DNA from: Sphingobacterium sp.
GTDB taxonomy: Bacteria; Bacteroidota; Bacteroidia; Sphingobacteriales; Sphingobacteriaceae
Assembly: GCA_029239355.1 (NCBI GenBank)
Contig: JAQZAZ010000021.1
Span: 1 to 52,836, forward strand
Length of the DNA: 52,836 nucleotides
Direction of reading: 5' to 3'
Shown one piece after another: positions 1 through 8,352 of the stretch. The position numbers and the translations under genes are program-made. Each line of letters opens with the position of its first letter. The first letter of the stretch is position 1. Under the pieces are notes generated by a model that worked only from the letters and a program-made list of their open reading frames with translations, was not told the DNA's origin and ran no database searches.

Positions 1-258
1 GTCCGAAATTTTGCGGAACTTGACGAAGTTCTTAACTTTGGCGAAGTGGACCGAATCATGTTGGATAATTTTTCACCTGCGGATGTGGCCAAAGCTGTTA
101 AAATTATCGATCATCGATTTAAGACAGAAGCCTCTGGGGGGATAACAATTGATACTATTCGGTCATATGCAGAGGCGGGCGTCGACTATATCTCCGTTGG
201 AGCTTTGACGCACAGTGTCAAGAGCTTGGATCTTAGTTTGAAGGCCAAATTAATATAA
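1..258 (+). CDS. nadC: Nicotinate-nucleotide pyrophosphorylase, C-terminal part
   Basis: This is the 3' end of a gene cut by the window edge; the reading frame is open from base 1. The product converts quinolinate and PRPP to nicotinate mononucleotide in cytosolic de novo NAD synthesis. The visible 85 residues contain the family's C-terminal barrel signatures: IMLDNFSP, then EASGGIT, and close to the end GVDYISVGALTHS, which carries the phosphate-binding loop. The gene stops 16 nt before plsY, so the two are probably co-transcribed. Identification is firm from these motifs; the N-terminal half lies outside the window. Confidence 0.95.
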   Translation, partial: VRNFAELDEVLNFGEVDRIMLDNFSPADVAKAVKIIDHRFKTEASGGITIDTIRSYAEAGVDYISVGALTHSVKSLDLSLKAKLI

Positions 259-274
259 GAACTGATTTAATTTA

Positions 275-925
275 ATGATATCGATTTATTTAGTAATTGC
301 AGTATTACTAGCTTATTTGTTTGGTTCTATACCTACAGCAGTTTGGTTGGGCCAAGCATTTTATGGCGTAGATGTTCGTGAGTATGGGAGTGGTAATGCT
401 GGAGCGACTAACACCTTTCGCGTATTAGGACCGCGTGCCGGATCCATCGTGATGTTTGTGGATATATTTAAAGGTTGGACCGCGACAAACCTGGCTTATC
501 TGATTGAGCTGGGACAGAATACCAGTGATGTTCAGTTCGTTAATTTTCAGTTGGCATTTGGGGTAATTGCCGTTATAGGACACCTTTTTCCGGTATTTGC
601 GGGCTTCCGGGGTGGAAAAGGGGTAGCTACATTGTTTGGAATGATCTTGGCGATACATACACCCGCTGCATTGCTCTGTGTATCCGTATTTATCGTTATC
701 CTGCTGACCACCCATTATGTATCACTCAGTTCTTTAGCTGCAGGTTTTACATTTCCCTTTAGTTTGGCCTTTATTTTTAAGACCACAATTCCATCCGTCT
801 TACTTTATGGGATTGCTATCTGTACGCTCTTATTAATTACCCATCAAAAAAATATTGAGCGTTTGCTAAAAGGACATGAATCCAAGATTTATCTATTCAA
901 GAAAAAGACCAAGTTAAAAGAATAG
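275..925 (+). CDS. plsY: Acyl-phosphate:glycerol-3-phosphate acyltransferase PlsY
   Basis: Integral membrane enzyme that transfers an acyl group from acyl-phosphate to glycerol-3-phosphate, the first acylation step of phospholipid synthesis. The 216-aa protein has the normal family length and about five hydrophobic segments. The conserved cytoplasmic-loop motifs are present: GSGNAGATN at residues 38-46, and GGKGVAT near 113-119, which binds phosphate. It starts 16 nt after nadC, and the metalloprotease gene follows after 44 nt. The C-terminus is lysine-rich, as is usual on the cytoplasmic side. Nothing is unusual in the sequence. Confidence 0.96.
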   Translation: MISIYLVIAVLLAYLFGSIPTAVWLGQAFYGVDVREYGSGNAGATNTFRVLGPRAGSIVMFVDIFKGWTATNLAYLIELGQNTSDVQFVNFQLAFGVIAVIGHLFPVFAGFRGGKGVATLFGMILAIHTPAALLCVSVFIVILLTTHYVSLSSLAAGFTFPFSLAFIFKTTIPSVLLYGIAICTLLLITHQKNIERLLKGHESKIYLFKKKTKLKE

Positions 926-969
926 GCACAATAATTGCAAGCTCTTATTAACGGATTTAATAGATTATT

Positions 970-1782
970 ATGAAAGGAATATATAAGTATTCGGCTATGG
1001 TGTTGGCCTGTGCTACACTGGCGTCGGGGTTGTCAGGTTGTGCAACTTCAGCTGTTACGGGAAAAAAATATTTGAAATTGGTCAGTGCTGACCAGGTCAA
1101 TCAGCAGGCTGCATTAGCCTATAAAGATTTCTTGTCAAAAAATAGTGCTAAGGTTGTTACCGGTACCGCTGATGCGGCGATGGTAAAACGCGTGGGCAAC
1201 CGGTTGGCGACAGCGGTCAATCAATATCTGCAGAGCAAGGGTATAGCCAATAAATATAATTTCAACTGGGAATTTAACTTAGTGAAGAGTGATGATGTGA
1301 ATGCATGGTGTATGCCAGGAGGTAAAGTGGCTGTCTATACAGGGATATTACCTGTAACACGTACAGAGGCTGGAATGGCTACTGTAATGGGGCACGAGAT
1401 CGCACACGCCATTGAGGAACATTCCGTCGCGCAGGCATCCAACCAGATGGCATTACAAATGGGGGGGCAGATCCTAGGCTCAGCAGCGGGGATGACGGGT
1501 AGCAGCTCCCTTGGTATTTTTAATAATCTATATGGTTTGGGAGGTAGTTTGGCACAGTTAAAATTCTCGCGAAGTGATGAGTCCTCTGCGGATCAAGCGG
1601 GTTTGATTATTATGGCATTGGCCGGTTACGATCCCAACGAAGCCATTGGTTTTTGGAAGCGTATGGCATCAGGGAGCCAGAAGGGGCAACCTGAGTTTTT
1701 GAGTACCCACCCGAGTGATGCACGACGTATTGCCGATATTGAGAAGCAGATTCCAACTGCGATGCGGTATTACAAAAAATAG
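970..1782 (+). CDS. M48-family metalloprotease lipoprotein
   Basis: Predicted zinc metallopeptidase of the M48 (BepA/LoiP-like) family, anchored as a lipoprotein and facing the periplasm. The signal peptide ends in the lipobox LSGC with Cys24. The zinc-binding HEIAH motif is at residues 142-146, and the third ligand is probably Glu204 in SRSDESSAD. The 270-aa length fits single-domain members of the family that act in outer-membrane protein quality control. There are no TPR repeats, unlike BepA. It is followed by a strong terminator, so the nadC-plsY-protease run ends here. The exact substrate cannot be read from sequence. Confidence 0.9.
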   Translation: MKGIYKYSAMVLACATLASGLSGCATSAVTGKKYLKLVSADQVNQQAALAYKDFLSKNSAKVVTGTADAAMVKRVGNRLATAVNQYLQSKGIANKYNFNWEFNLVKSDDVNAWCMPGGKVAVYTGILPVTRTEAGMATVMGHEIAHAIEEHSVAQASNQMALQMGGQILGSAAGMTGSSSLGIFNNLYGLGGSLAQLKFSRSDESSADQAGLIIMALAGYDPNEAIGFWKRMASGSQKGQPEFLSTHPSDARRIADIEKQIPTAMRYYKK

Positions 1783-1806
1783 AGCGTAATTTAATTATAA
1801 TAGAAA

Positions 1807-1833
1807 GGGAGCATATCAGATGCTCCCTTTTTT
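1807..1833 (+). terminator. Rho-independent terminator after the M48 gene
   Basis: Perfect 8-bp inverted repeat GGGAGCAT / ATGCTCCC (1807-1814 and 1820-1827) with a 5-nt loop, followed directly by six T. It lies 25 nt after the M48 stop codon and serves the plus-strand run. Confidence 0.9.
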
Positions 1834-1856
1834 GTTTCAATCTTCGCTATTTTAGT

Positions 1857-2333
1857 TTATATACCAGCAATAGCATCGGAGATTCCTAAGACAACACCGA
1901 GTATCAGTCCAAGGAGATTAAATCCAATTGTAATGATGACGATGATCCCGATGAATTTATAATGTTTTTTCAAGGCATCGAAACAAAGCTCCAGCTGGAT
2001 ACTATCGCGGTTTTCAATGGCTTTTTTTGCCTTTGATCCAAAATTATACAAATAAAAGATCGGCAGACAGGAGAAAGCCAGTAATAGGAGATAAAGTACC
2101 CCGAATGTGGAGAGCGTGCCGGCCGTGACAAATTCACCCTGACCAAGAGATAAGGCGCTGGCACCAAAGATTAAGCTAATCATGGTTATGGCCGAGATCC
2201 CGATAAAAATAAAACAGACAATGGCTAAAAAATTAGCCCATTTAGCTGCTGAAGCTAAAAAAGAAAGCCCTGCTGGAGACAATTTAATGTCTGCGGGTTC
2301 CTGAAAAGAAGAATTTTGAATACCGTCTTCCAT
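1857..2333 (-). CDS. Small integral membrane protein, DUF5362-like
   Basis: 158-aa protein with about four hydrophobic segments, in two pairs: residues roughly 30-60 and 70-100, then 125-155. Its cytoplasmic parts are short and charged. The layout, with a soluble N-terminus, a FLASAAKWANFLAIV-like first helix and a Gly-rich last helix, resembles the DUF5362 membrane proteins common in Bacteroidota; this is recollection, not a search. It converges with the M48 gene, whose terminator lies between them. No enzymatic motif is visible and no function can be assigned. Confidence 0.75.
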   Translation of the reverse strand: MEDGIQNSSFQEPADIKLSPAGLSFLASAAKWANFLAIVCFIFIGISAITMISLIFGASALSLGQGEFVTAGTLSTFGVLYLLLLAFSCLPIFYLYNFGSKAKKAIENRDSIQLELCFDALKKHYKFIGIIVIITIGFNLLGLILGVVLGISDAIAGI

Positions 2334-2798
2334 GAAAAGAGAATTATAAAGGTGTGCGAATTTCTAAAATTTCTCCGTTTTTAAAAACAGATTTTATAAA
2401 AAACCATTTCTAAATAACAATAGTTTACAGTTTTAAATTAAATACTAGGTTAAGTAGCGCAATTGCTACAAAGAGCGAGTTGATCGATAAATGCTCGGCT
2501 GGCAGAAAGTTAGTAATTTTTTTGAACAAAGGGGATGTTGGAATGGAAGAATGTTGTTACAAAAACAATCGATTGATTCGGTGTGGAAAACTATTTTGCT
2601 CGGATTTGATTCTTTGCTAATGGCCGTTTAAAAGATGTTATAACGTTTTTATTACGCAAAAATTGTGTGAAAGGCCAGCGATTTGCGATCGAATAAAAGA
2701 AAGTAGATGTTTTGTAGTATGTTAAGTTTATATTAAGTCCTTTGTTATTTGAAATCTCTTAGTAATTTTGCTTAACATTTTTTAACAAATCACATTAT
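2334..2798. other. 465-bp intergenic region before the Oar-like receptor
   Basis: AT-rich divergent spacer between the DUF5362-like gene and the TonB-dependent receptor. Apart from the promoter at its right end I see no open reading frame with coding character and no convincing RNA structure. Confidence 0.6.
2741..2770 (+). promoter_or_regulatory. Bacteroidota-type promoter of the Oar-like receptor
   Basis: A TTTG (2741-2744) and a perfect TAnnTTTG element (TAATTTTG, 2763-2770) are 18 nt apart, close to the known -33/-7 spacing of primary sigma promoters in Bacteroidota. Transcription would start near 2777, giving a short leader before the ATG at 2799. Confidence 0.6.
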
Positions 2799-5700
2799 AT
2801 GAAAAGATCTTTACTCTTTTTCGCTCTTGTTATGGCTAGTTATGGTGCTGTACAAGCTCAGGTCACGACAAGTAGCGTTACAGGTATTGTAAAAGAGGCA
2901 AACGGCAGTTTAACTTCTGGGGCTACAATCAAGGCAACGCATGTGCCATCGGGAACTGTTTATTCAGGTTCTTCAAATGCTGCAGGTCGTTTTAATTTGC
3001 CTGCGATGCGTGTTGGTGGTCCTTATAAAGTTGAGGTTACTTACGTAGGGCAACAACCTATTGTTTATGAGGATATTTATCTACAATTAGGTGAGCCTTT
3101 AGTTCTCAACCCTATTTTTTCAAGTTCTGCAACGACTTTAGGTGAGGTGGTAGTTACAGGTTATGGTAGTAAACTAACAACATCAAAAACAGGTGCTGCT
3201 ACTAACGTGGGCTTGAAGCAAATTCAAAATTTACCTCAGATAAGCCGTAGTATTACAGAATTTACAAGACTGACTCCTCAAGCAAATGGAACATCGTTTG
3301 CGGGACGTGACTCAAGATATAATAACCTTCAAATTGATGGGGCTAATTTTAATAATGGTTTTGGCACGGATACACAAAACCCATTGCCTGGAGGTAGATT
3401 CCAACCAATTTCTCTAGATGCAATTCAAGAAATCTCGGTTAATATTGCTCCTTATGATGTAACGCAATCAGGATTTACAGGTGCAGGTATTAATGCTGTA
3501 ACAAAATCTGGTAGCAATACTCTCACGGGGTCAGTCTATGGATATTTTAATAATCAGCGATTTAACGGTCTGAAAATAGCTGACGCTACCCCTCTTCCTT
3601 ATCAAGAAGGATCAAAGAAGACTTTTGGGTTCTCGTTGGGAGGTCCAATAATCAAAAATAAATTGTTTTTCTACGTTAGTGCAGAACGTGAAATGGCTGA
3701 TGGTGTAAATGCTTCGGGAGCAAATACGTGGGTGTCAAATAAGAAAAATGATGGAAAATCGGATGCAAGTACAAACACTACCCGTGTTAACGAGCAAGAT
3801 CTAATAGCTGTAAGTGAACACTTAAGAAATGTTTGGGGGTATGATCCTGGTGCTTATGAGGGATATGCTAACACGGCAAGTCAGAAGGGGGATAAAATAT
3901 TAGCTCGCATAGATTGGAATATTAATGATAAACACAAATTTGCTATTAGATATAATCAATTAATTGGAAACTCTAATCAAATAGCAAACAATAATTCAGG
4001 ACCATCTCCAAGATCTAATTATTATAGAGTGAGCGAGAATTCAATGGTGTTTCAAAATGGTAATTATGGATTTGAAAATACTGTAAGATCTTTAACCGCC
4101 GAATTGAATTCTAATTTTAGTAGCGAACTTTCCAATAAATTTTTATTCACTTACTCCAAAATTAGGGAAAAGAGAACTACACCAAGTAATCAAATCTTTC
4201 CGTTTGTAGATATTTTTGACGGTGGTATCGCTGATGGAAAAAATAACTACATGAGCTTCGGTACAGAGTTATTTTCGTATAACAATGATGTAGATAATGA
4301 CAACTTTTCATTTGTAAATAATTTGAATTATACAGTTGGGAAACATAATTTTCTTGCTGGTGCCTCATTTGAAATTCAAAAATTTGGAAATAGTTATGTG
4401 AGAGAGGGAACTAGCTATTATCGTTATAATTCTGTAGAAGATTTCCTAAAAACGGGTACACCTCAAGAAGTGGCCCCAACAATGTTTGCGTTGTCTTATC
4501 CGTATCCTGGAATGGATACTTATGCCCGTTCAAACTACGGCTTAGCATCCTTATATGCTCAGGATAAAGTAACTCTTACTGATAAATTTAATTTAACGAT
4601 TGGACTGAGAGCTGAGTTGCCGATTTATATGAATAAATTGGTTGGAAATAAGTCTATTGACGAACAGGAATTTTTGAATATTGATGGACAAGCTACACAT
4701 TACAATTCTTCAAAATGGCCTAAATCTCGAATCATGTTATCTCCGAGGGTTGGTTTTAATTATGATGTGATAGGAGATCGATCGTTGGTATTACGTGGAG
4801 GTACTGGTATTTTTACTGGCCGGATTCCATTTGTTTGGTTGACTAATATGCCATCTGCTACTGGGGTAATTCAAAATACAGTAGAACCTGGTTCTTATGA
4901 TGATGTAAAAGGCTGGATTGGAAATGTTAAATTTCACCCTGAAGATATCTACTATTATGCCAAAAACCCACCTAAAGGTGCTGAAAATCTTTTCATTCAA
5001 AGCCCTAAAGATGGTGTTCCCGGGAGTATCGCCATGGTTGATCCAAACTTTAAAATGCCATCCGTTTGGCGTACAAGCTTAGGTGCAGATTACAAAGTTC
5101 CTAATACGCCAGTGACCTTGACAGCTGATTTATTGTACACAAAAGATATCAATGCAGTTACACAGTTTGGTATTAATAGAAAATTAGCTACAGCTAGATT
5201 GAATAATGCTGGTGATAATCGTGAATATTATCTTAATTCTTCTGACTACCAGTATAATAGCTCTATAGGGGCTAACTCTGCGGTCGTTTTAACAAATACA
5301 AAAGCAAAAGGACACGCTCTGTCCGCTACATTTGGAGGTACCGTTGCTCCTTGGCATGGATTATCGGGTTCACTATTCTACACATATACTGAAGCAAAGG
5401 AACAATCAAATAATCCAGGAAGTAATGCGGTTTCTGCTTGGACAAATGTATACTCAATAAATAATCCAAACGATCAAATGTTATATAATTCAAACTTTGC
5501 GGTTCCGCATCGTCTTGTTGCAAGTTTGAGTTATTCTTTCCAAAATACATCAATCGGTTTATATTACAATGGTTCTAGTCAAGGAAGATATTCTTTTGTT
5601 TATAATGGCGATATTAACAAGGACGGAATTAGCAGTGATTTAATTTATTTACCTAAATCAGTAGATGAAGTAAATTTTGTTAATGCAGTAGACAAAGCTG

Positions 5701-6122
5701 GAAAAGTCTTATATACAATTGACCAACAAAAAAAGGCATATACGGAATTCATTGATAAAAACGGATTGACTAAATACCAAGGAAAATATTTGGAAAGAAA
5801 TCAATTTTTAATGCCGTGGTTAAATAGGATAGATATTCGCTTGACTCAAAACATTTTTAATAATTTGGTTAAAAAGGGTGATAAATTCCAATTCACCGTT
5901 GACGTAATTAATTTGGGTAACTTAATTAATAAAGATTGGGGAGTGCAAAAAACTTTAGTTAGCCAAGGTACTAATTTCTTAACTGTAGTGGATAATAAAA
6001 CAGATAAACCAACCTTTAATATGAACGCTATTGGTGGAGAACTTGTTAAAGATGTCACAAGAAATGTAAATACAGTGAGCACAACATGGAGTGCTGTATT
6101 AGGTGTTAGATATACCTTCTAA
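2799..6122 (+). CDS. Oar-like TonB-dependent outer-membrane receptor
   Basis: 1107-aa outer-membrane protein. It has a signal peptide (residues 1-20, ending VQA), a carboxypeptidase-regulatory-like beta-sandwich at about 25-105 (SSVTGIVKEANGSLTSGAT), a plug-type segment starting at GEVVVTGYGS, and a long beta-barrel ending in YTF, the usual C-terminal aromatic. The plug features (NNLQIDGANFNNGFG and AIQEISVNIAPYDV) are typical of the Oar subgroup rather than of SusC. No susD follows, also as in Oar, and the gene stands alone between a promoter and a terminator. The substrate is unknown; Oar proteins have been linked to protein or peptide import and to development, so nutrient or peptide uptake is an inference. 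Confidence 0.9.
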   Translation: MKRSLLFFALVMASYGAVQAQVTTSSVTGIVKEANGSLTSGATIKATHVPSGTVYSGSSNAAGRFNLPAMRVGGPYKVEVTYVGQQPIVYEDIYLQLGEPLVLNPIFSSSATTLGEVVVTGYGSKLTTSKTGAATNVGLKQIQNLPQISRSITEFTRLTPQANGTSFAGRDSRYNNLQIDGANFNNGFGTDTQNPLPGGRFQPISLDAIQEISVNIAPYDVTQSGFTGAGINAVTKSGSNTLTGSVYGYFNNQRFNGLKIADATPLPYQEGSKKTFGFSLGGPIIKNKLFFYVSAEREMADGVNASGANTWVSNKKNDGKSDASTNTTRVNEQDLIAVSEHLRNVWGYDPGAYEGYANTASQKGDKILARIDWNINDKHKFAIRYNQLIGNSNQIANNNSGPSPRSNYYRVSENSMVFQNGNYGFENTVRSLTAELNSNFSSELSNKFLFTYSKIREKRTTPSNQIFPFVDIFDGGIADGKNNYMSFGTELFSYNNDVDNDNFSFVNNLNYTVGKHNFLAGASFEIQKFGNSYVREGTSYYRYNSVEDFLKTGTPQEVAPTMFALSYPYPGMDTYARSNYGLASLYAQDKVTLTDKFNLTIGLRAELPIYMNKLVGNKSIDEQEFLNIDGQATHYNSSKWPKSRIMLSPRVGFNYDVIGDRSLVLRGGTGIFTGRIPFVWLTNMPSATGVIQNTVEPGSYDDVKGWIGNVKFHPEDIYYYAKNPPKGAENLFIQSPKDGVPGSIAMVDPNFKMPSVWRTSLGADYKVPNTPVTLTADLLYTKDINAVTQFGINRKLATARLNNAGDNREYYLNSSDYQYNSSIGANSAVVLTNTKAKGHALSATFGGTVAPWHGLSGSLFYTYTEAKEQSNNPGSNAVSAWTNVYSINNPNDQMLYNSNFAVPHRLVASLSYSFQNTSIGLYYNGSSQGRYSFVYNGDINKDGISSDLIYLPKSVDEVNFVNAVDKAGKVLYTIDQQKKAYTEFIDKNGLTKYQGKYLERNQFLMPWLNRIDIRLTQNIFNNLVKKGDKFQFTVDVINLGNLINKDWGVQKTLVSQGTNFLTVVDNKTDKPTFNMNAIGGELVKDVTRNVNTVSTTWSAVLGVRYTF

Positions 6123-6136
6123 GAGGATTTAAAAAT

Positions 6137-6170
6137 AAAAAAGCGAGGCTAGAAATAGTCTCGCTTTTTT
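6137..6170 (+). terminator. Terminator after the Oar-like receptor
   Basis: Eight-bp stem (6143-6150 with 6157-6164, one G-T pair) and a 6-nt loop, flanked by A6 on the left and T6 on the right. The symmetric A/T tails mean it could work in both directions. Confidence 0.9.
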
Positions 6171-6584
6171 ATTTTTAAGCCCTTCCTTTTTCGGTTTAGA
6201 ACTTTCTTGGCATTTAATTACAATTGCATTCTGATATAAATTACGTTGTATTTGATATTATAGAAAGGAAGGCTGATTTGGCTAAAGATATTCTAAATTG
6301 TATTTAAAAATAGTCTCTGATTTGAAGATAGATATGTTTTTAGAAAATATAATCTTGAAATAGATTATGGCAAAAGCGTCCCTGTTGAGAAATACTCTCG
6401 GTGTATCAATTCTCCATCGTTCTATTCAAGTTATCCAAGCTTTTATTGACTATTTCGGCTCTTTGTAGCACTCTTCCGAACTTGCTTGAAGGACATTGAA
6501 AAAAGTAAATATGGTGTCGCCATAATCTGCGCAATTGTTTTGCTCACGTGTGGGAAATGATCTGGAAGACACCGAGGAGTACCA
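6171..6584. other. Intergenic region with no recognised gene
   Basis: About 410 bp between the receptor terminator and the XRE gene, which ends here on the minus strand. A 92-codon minus-strand frame (6443-6721) overlaps the XRE gene in another frame and has no recognisable domain. I see nothing else supportable. Confidence 0.5.
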
Positions 6585-7079
6585 CTATTTTTTGATTGGT
6601 TTAGACCTTTTACGTTTCCGGTATTCTTTATAATTTCCATGTTTTTCGTATTCCAGTGTACCTTCCTCACAATAACTACTGAGATAAACAGAAAATTTAT
6701 TGCTTTGCCCCTTGTTGGCATTCAACTGTTGGATGATATCAGAAACACGACGGGGTATTTCGAAAAAATTGGAATTGTAAACAAGATCATCCAGTTCTTT
6801 CGTCAGTTCAATACGACGTTTTGACTCAGGAGGAATATTGTAGAGCGGTGTTAAATCTATTTGTTTTTTGAATATGGTATGTGGTTGAATTTTTAAAGCG
6901 CGACAGATCAAAATAAAGTTGTTCAATGAGGCACCTTTTCCTTTTTCAGCAGCTGCTATTGTGTTGGTGGTCAATCCCGTCATATTGGCTACATCTTTCA
7001 GGGTGTAGTATATTTTTTCACGTTGAATGCGCAATTGCTCGCCAATTTCCTCCAGTATATGCTCATTGATATCTCCCAT
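6585..7079 (-). CDS. XRE-family transcriptional regulator
   Basis: 164-aa DNA-binding protein with an N-terminal Cro/CI-type helix-turn-helix at about residues 12-68 (LRIQREKIYYTLKDVANMTG, then LTTNTIAAAEKGKG). A longer C-terminal part contains a basic tail, KRKRSKPIKK. The length is typical of stand-alone regulators with an extra dimerisation segment. It is divergent from the array island. Its own upstream DNA holds a 16-bp palindrome with a TTTGCGCAAA core, and the same core recurs in the array leader, so I infer that it controls itself and perhaps the array. No antitoxin or phage context is visible. Confidence 0.85.
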   Translation of the reverse strand: MGDINEHILEEIGEQLRIQREKIYYTLKDVANMTGLTTNTIAAAEKGKGASLNNFILICRALKIQPHTIFKKQIDLTPLYNIPPESKRRIELTKELDDLVYNSNFFEIPRRVSDIIQQLNANKGQSNKFSVYLSSYCEEGTLEYEKHGNYKEYRKRKRSKPIKK

Positions 7080-7131
7080 AATACAAATGGAAAACTTATT
7101 TGCGCATTTTTAGAATAATAATATTTGTATT

Positions 7132-7147
7132 TTATTTGCGCAAATAA
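7132..7147. promoter_or_regulatory. Candidate XRE operator, proximal palindrome
   Basis: Perfect 16-bp palindrome TTATTTGCGCAAATAA, 53 bp upstream of the XRE start codon. A partial copy, TTATTTGCGCA, lies at 7097-7107 between it and the gene. Assignment to the XRE protein is by position only. Confidence 0.5.
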
Positions 7148-7362
7148 ATATTTGTTTTTATATTTGTTTCAACGGAAGCCGATAACTAAATATGATCTAG
7201 AACAACAGGCTTAGAGCGGAGGTTTAATCTGTTGTTATACGACTAAAATCTAAATAATGAGAGAATTAAGTGTTAAAAATATCGCAAAGTCACCAGAATA
7301 AAATTGATTTCTATTTTATAGACTTGTATCTAGCATCCTATGTTGATAACCCCTATTATTGA

Positions 7363-7391
7363 CTTGTAACTGCCATTCAAAGCATGGGATT
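7363..7391 (+). other. Near-copy of an array spacer in the leader region
   Basis: These 29 bases match the spacer at 8353-8381 at 27 positions in the same orientation. The flanking DNA is only weakly repeat-like (ATGTTGATAA at 7340-7349), with no intact repeat. It could be a protospacer for self-regulation or the remnant of a decayed array unit. Confidence 0.55.
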
Positions 7392-7454
7392 AATAAAAAA
7401 TATAATTATTTGAATAGTTGAAATAGACTTTTTATTGAGTTTATAAAAAAGCTG

Positions 7455-7468
7455 TTTTTGCGCAAAAA
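7455..7468. promoter_or_regulatory. Candidate XRE operator in the array leader
   Basis: Palindrome TTTTTGCGCAAAAA with the same TTTGCGCAAA core as the site next to the XRE gene. A half-like copy, TTATTTTGCG, follows at 7476-7485. It sits about 115 bp before the first scaffold RNA element. Confidence 0.4.
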
Positions 7469-7543
7469 TAAAGTAATTATTTTGCGTGAAGGGTGTTCTT
7501 TGACTTATTGGTATTGAAAAAGGAGAGAATATAAAAATATAGG

Positions 7544-7567
7544 CCGATCAGATGTATTGTTGATCGG
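7544..7567 (+). other. Hairpin just before the first scaffold element
   Basis: Perfect 7-bp stem CCGATCA / TGATCGG with a 10-nt loop, followed by TTT. It may be a weak terminator or the 5' stem of the scaffold RNA. The second scaffold copy does not have it. Confidence 0.4.
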
Positions 7568-7581
7568 TTTGATTAGGATAG

Positions 7582-7739
7582 GAGGCATCTTGTTATGCCG
7601 TAGGGTGAGCGCAATGGTGACTCACTAAATACCCCTTTTTATAAAAATGTTGGTTAATATTTTATGCTATGTTCTTGATTATTATTACGATACTAGGAGG
7701 TAGGATGTTAATGATATCGAAATGAAGGGTATACGCAAC
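7582..7739 (+). repeat. Direct duplication, copy A (scaffold, spacer 0, first repeat)
   Basis: This 158-bp segment recurs at 8196-8352 with scattered substitutions and 1-nt indels. It contains the scaffold RNA element, a diverged repeat-length stretch, a 30-nt spacer-like segment (7674-7703, 28 of 30 identical between copies) and the first clear repeat of its block. Confidence 0.9.
7584..7640 (+). ncRNA. Candidate guide-RNA scaffold (tracr-like) element, copy A
   Basis: Two hairpins in a row: GGCAT / ATGCC (7584-7588 with 7595-7599, loop CTTGTT) and GTGAG / CTCAC (7605-7609 with 7621-7625, 11-nt loop). They are followed by AATACCCC and T5. ATACCC can pair with GGGTAT near the 3' end of the array repeat. 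Scaffold followed by anti-repeat is the order seen in Cas12f guide RNAs. The alternative reading is an ordinary terminator, because of the T-run. The function is inferred; the hairpins are supported by comparison with copy B. Confidence 0.5.
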
Positions 7740-8199
7740 TGGGCCTCTGGGATATATTTTAAATCATATAATGTTGATGACCTCATAGCGTAGGGTATAA
7801 ACAACAGAGTCTTGTGGCTGTGTTTTCTGATGCCGAATGTTGGTGATATCAAAAATGTAGGGTATACACAGCGTTACAGTTATTCCTCTTTTGTTTTTAC
7901 TGATTCTGATGCTCTCAAAATGCAGGGTTTACAACTCATGGATTACGATTTGCTCATCCTTAGGAGATGTTGACGATTCAAAAAATATAGGGTATGAACA
8001 ATCACCATAAATTTAGTCAAACTTTTCGTTGAGGATGGTGATTATCTCAAAAAGTAGGGTATACACAATCCATTTTGCTCTAAATAATTGATTCCTTATG
8101 ATGTTGATGATCTCAAATGTTGGTTATATATGCAAATAGCTCATGAGCTACTACTGTTTCTTTGCGTGATATTAGAATTTTCAAAATTATAGATTGAGG
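7704..8199 (+). CRISPR. Degenerate CRISPR-like array, block 1 (about 8 repeats)
   Basis: Repeats start at 7704, 7770, 7836, 7902, 7966, 8034 and 8100, with a badly decayed one near 8166. That is a 66-bp register of 36-bp repeats and 30-bp spacers. The consensus begins GATGTTGATGATCTC, continues AAAATG and ends TAGGGTATACACAAC. The GTTG near the 5' end and the CAAC at the 3' end can pair, as in many CRISPR repeats. The last 14 bases are best conserved, as expected of the handle next to a 3' guide in Cas12f RNAs. Spacers are all different. Repeats here are more decayed than in block 2. No cas1 or cas2 is present, so the array probably no longer acquires spacers. Confidence 0.85.
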
Positions 8200-8352
8200 C
8201 TTCTTGTTAAGCCGTAGGGTGAGCGCAATGGCGACTCACTAAATACCCTTTTTTAAAAAATGTTGGGTTACATTCTACGCTATGTTCTTGATTATTATCA
8301 CGATACTAGGAGATAGGATGTTAACGATCTCAAAATGCAGGGTATACACAGC
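8196..8352 (+). repeat. Direct duplication, copy B
   Basis: Second copy of the segment at 7582-7739, inserted between the two repeat blocks. The duplication shows that scaffold, spacer 0 and first repeat moved as one unit and that block 2 has its own scaffold. Confidence 0.9.
8198..8254 (+). ncRNA. Candidate guide-RNA scaffold (tracr-like) element, copy B
   Basis: Same two-hairpin layout as copy A. In the first hairpin the stem is GGCTT / AAGCC instead of GGCAT / ATGCC, so a base pair changed on both sides and pairing is kept. The second stem GTGAG / CTCAC (8219-8223 with 8235-8239) is unchanged and only its loop differs by one base. AATACCC and T6 follow. Selection for RNA structure is the simplest explanation. 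Confidence 0.5.

Noticed and set aside
2591..2601. Possible target of the spacer at 8070-8099 upstream of the Oar-like receptor
   Set aside because: Ten of the first eleven bases match (CTATTTTGCTC), but the rest aligns only with gaps. In AT-rich DNA such a hit is expected by chance across sixteen spacers.
6443..6721. Minus-strand 92-codon frame as a gene
   Set aside because: It overlaps the well-supported XRE gene in another frame and shows no domain or coding pattern.
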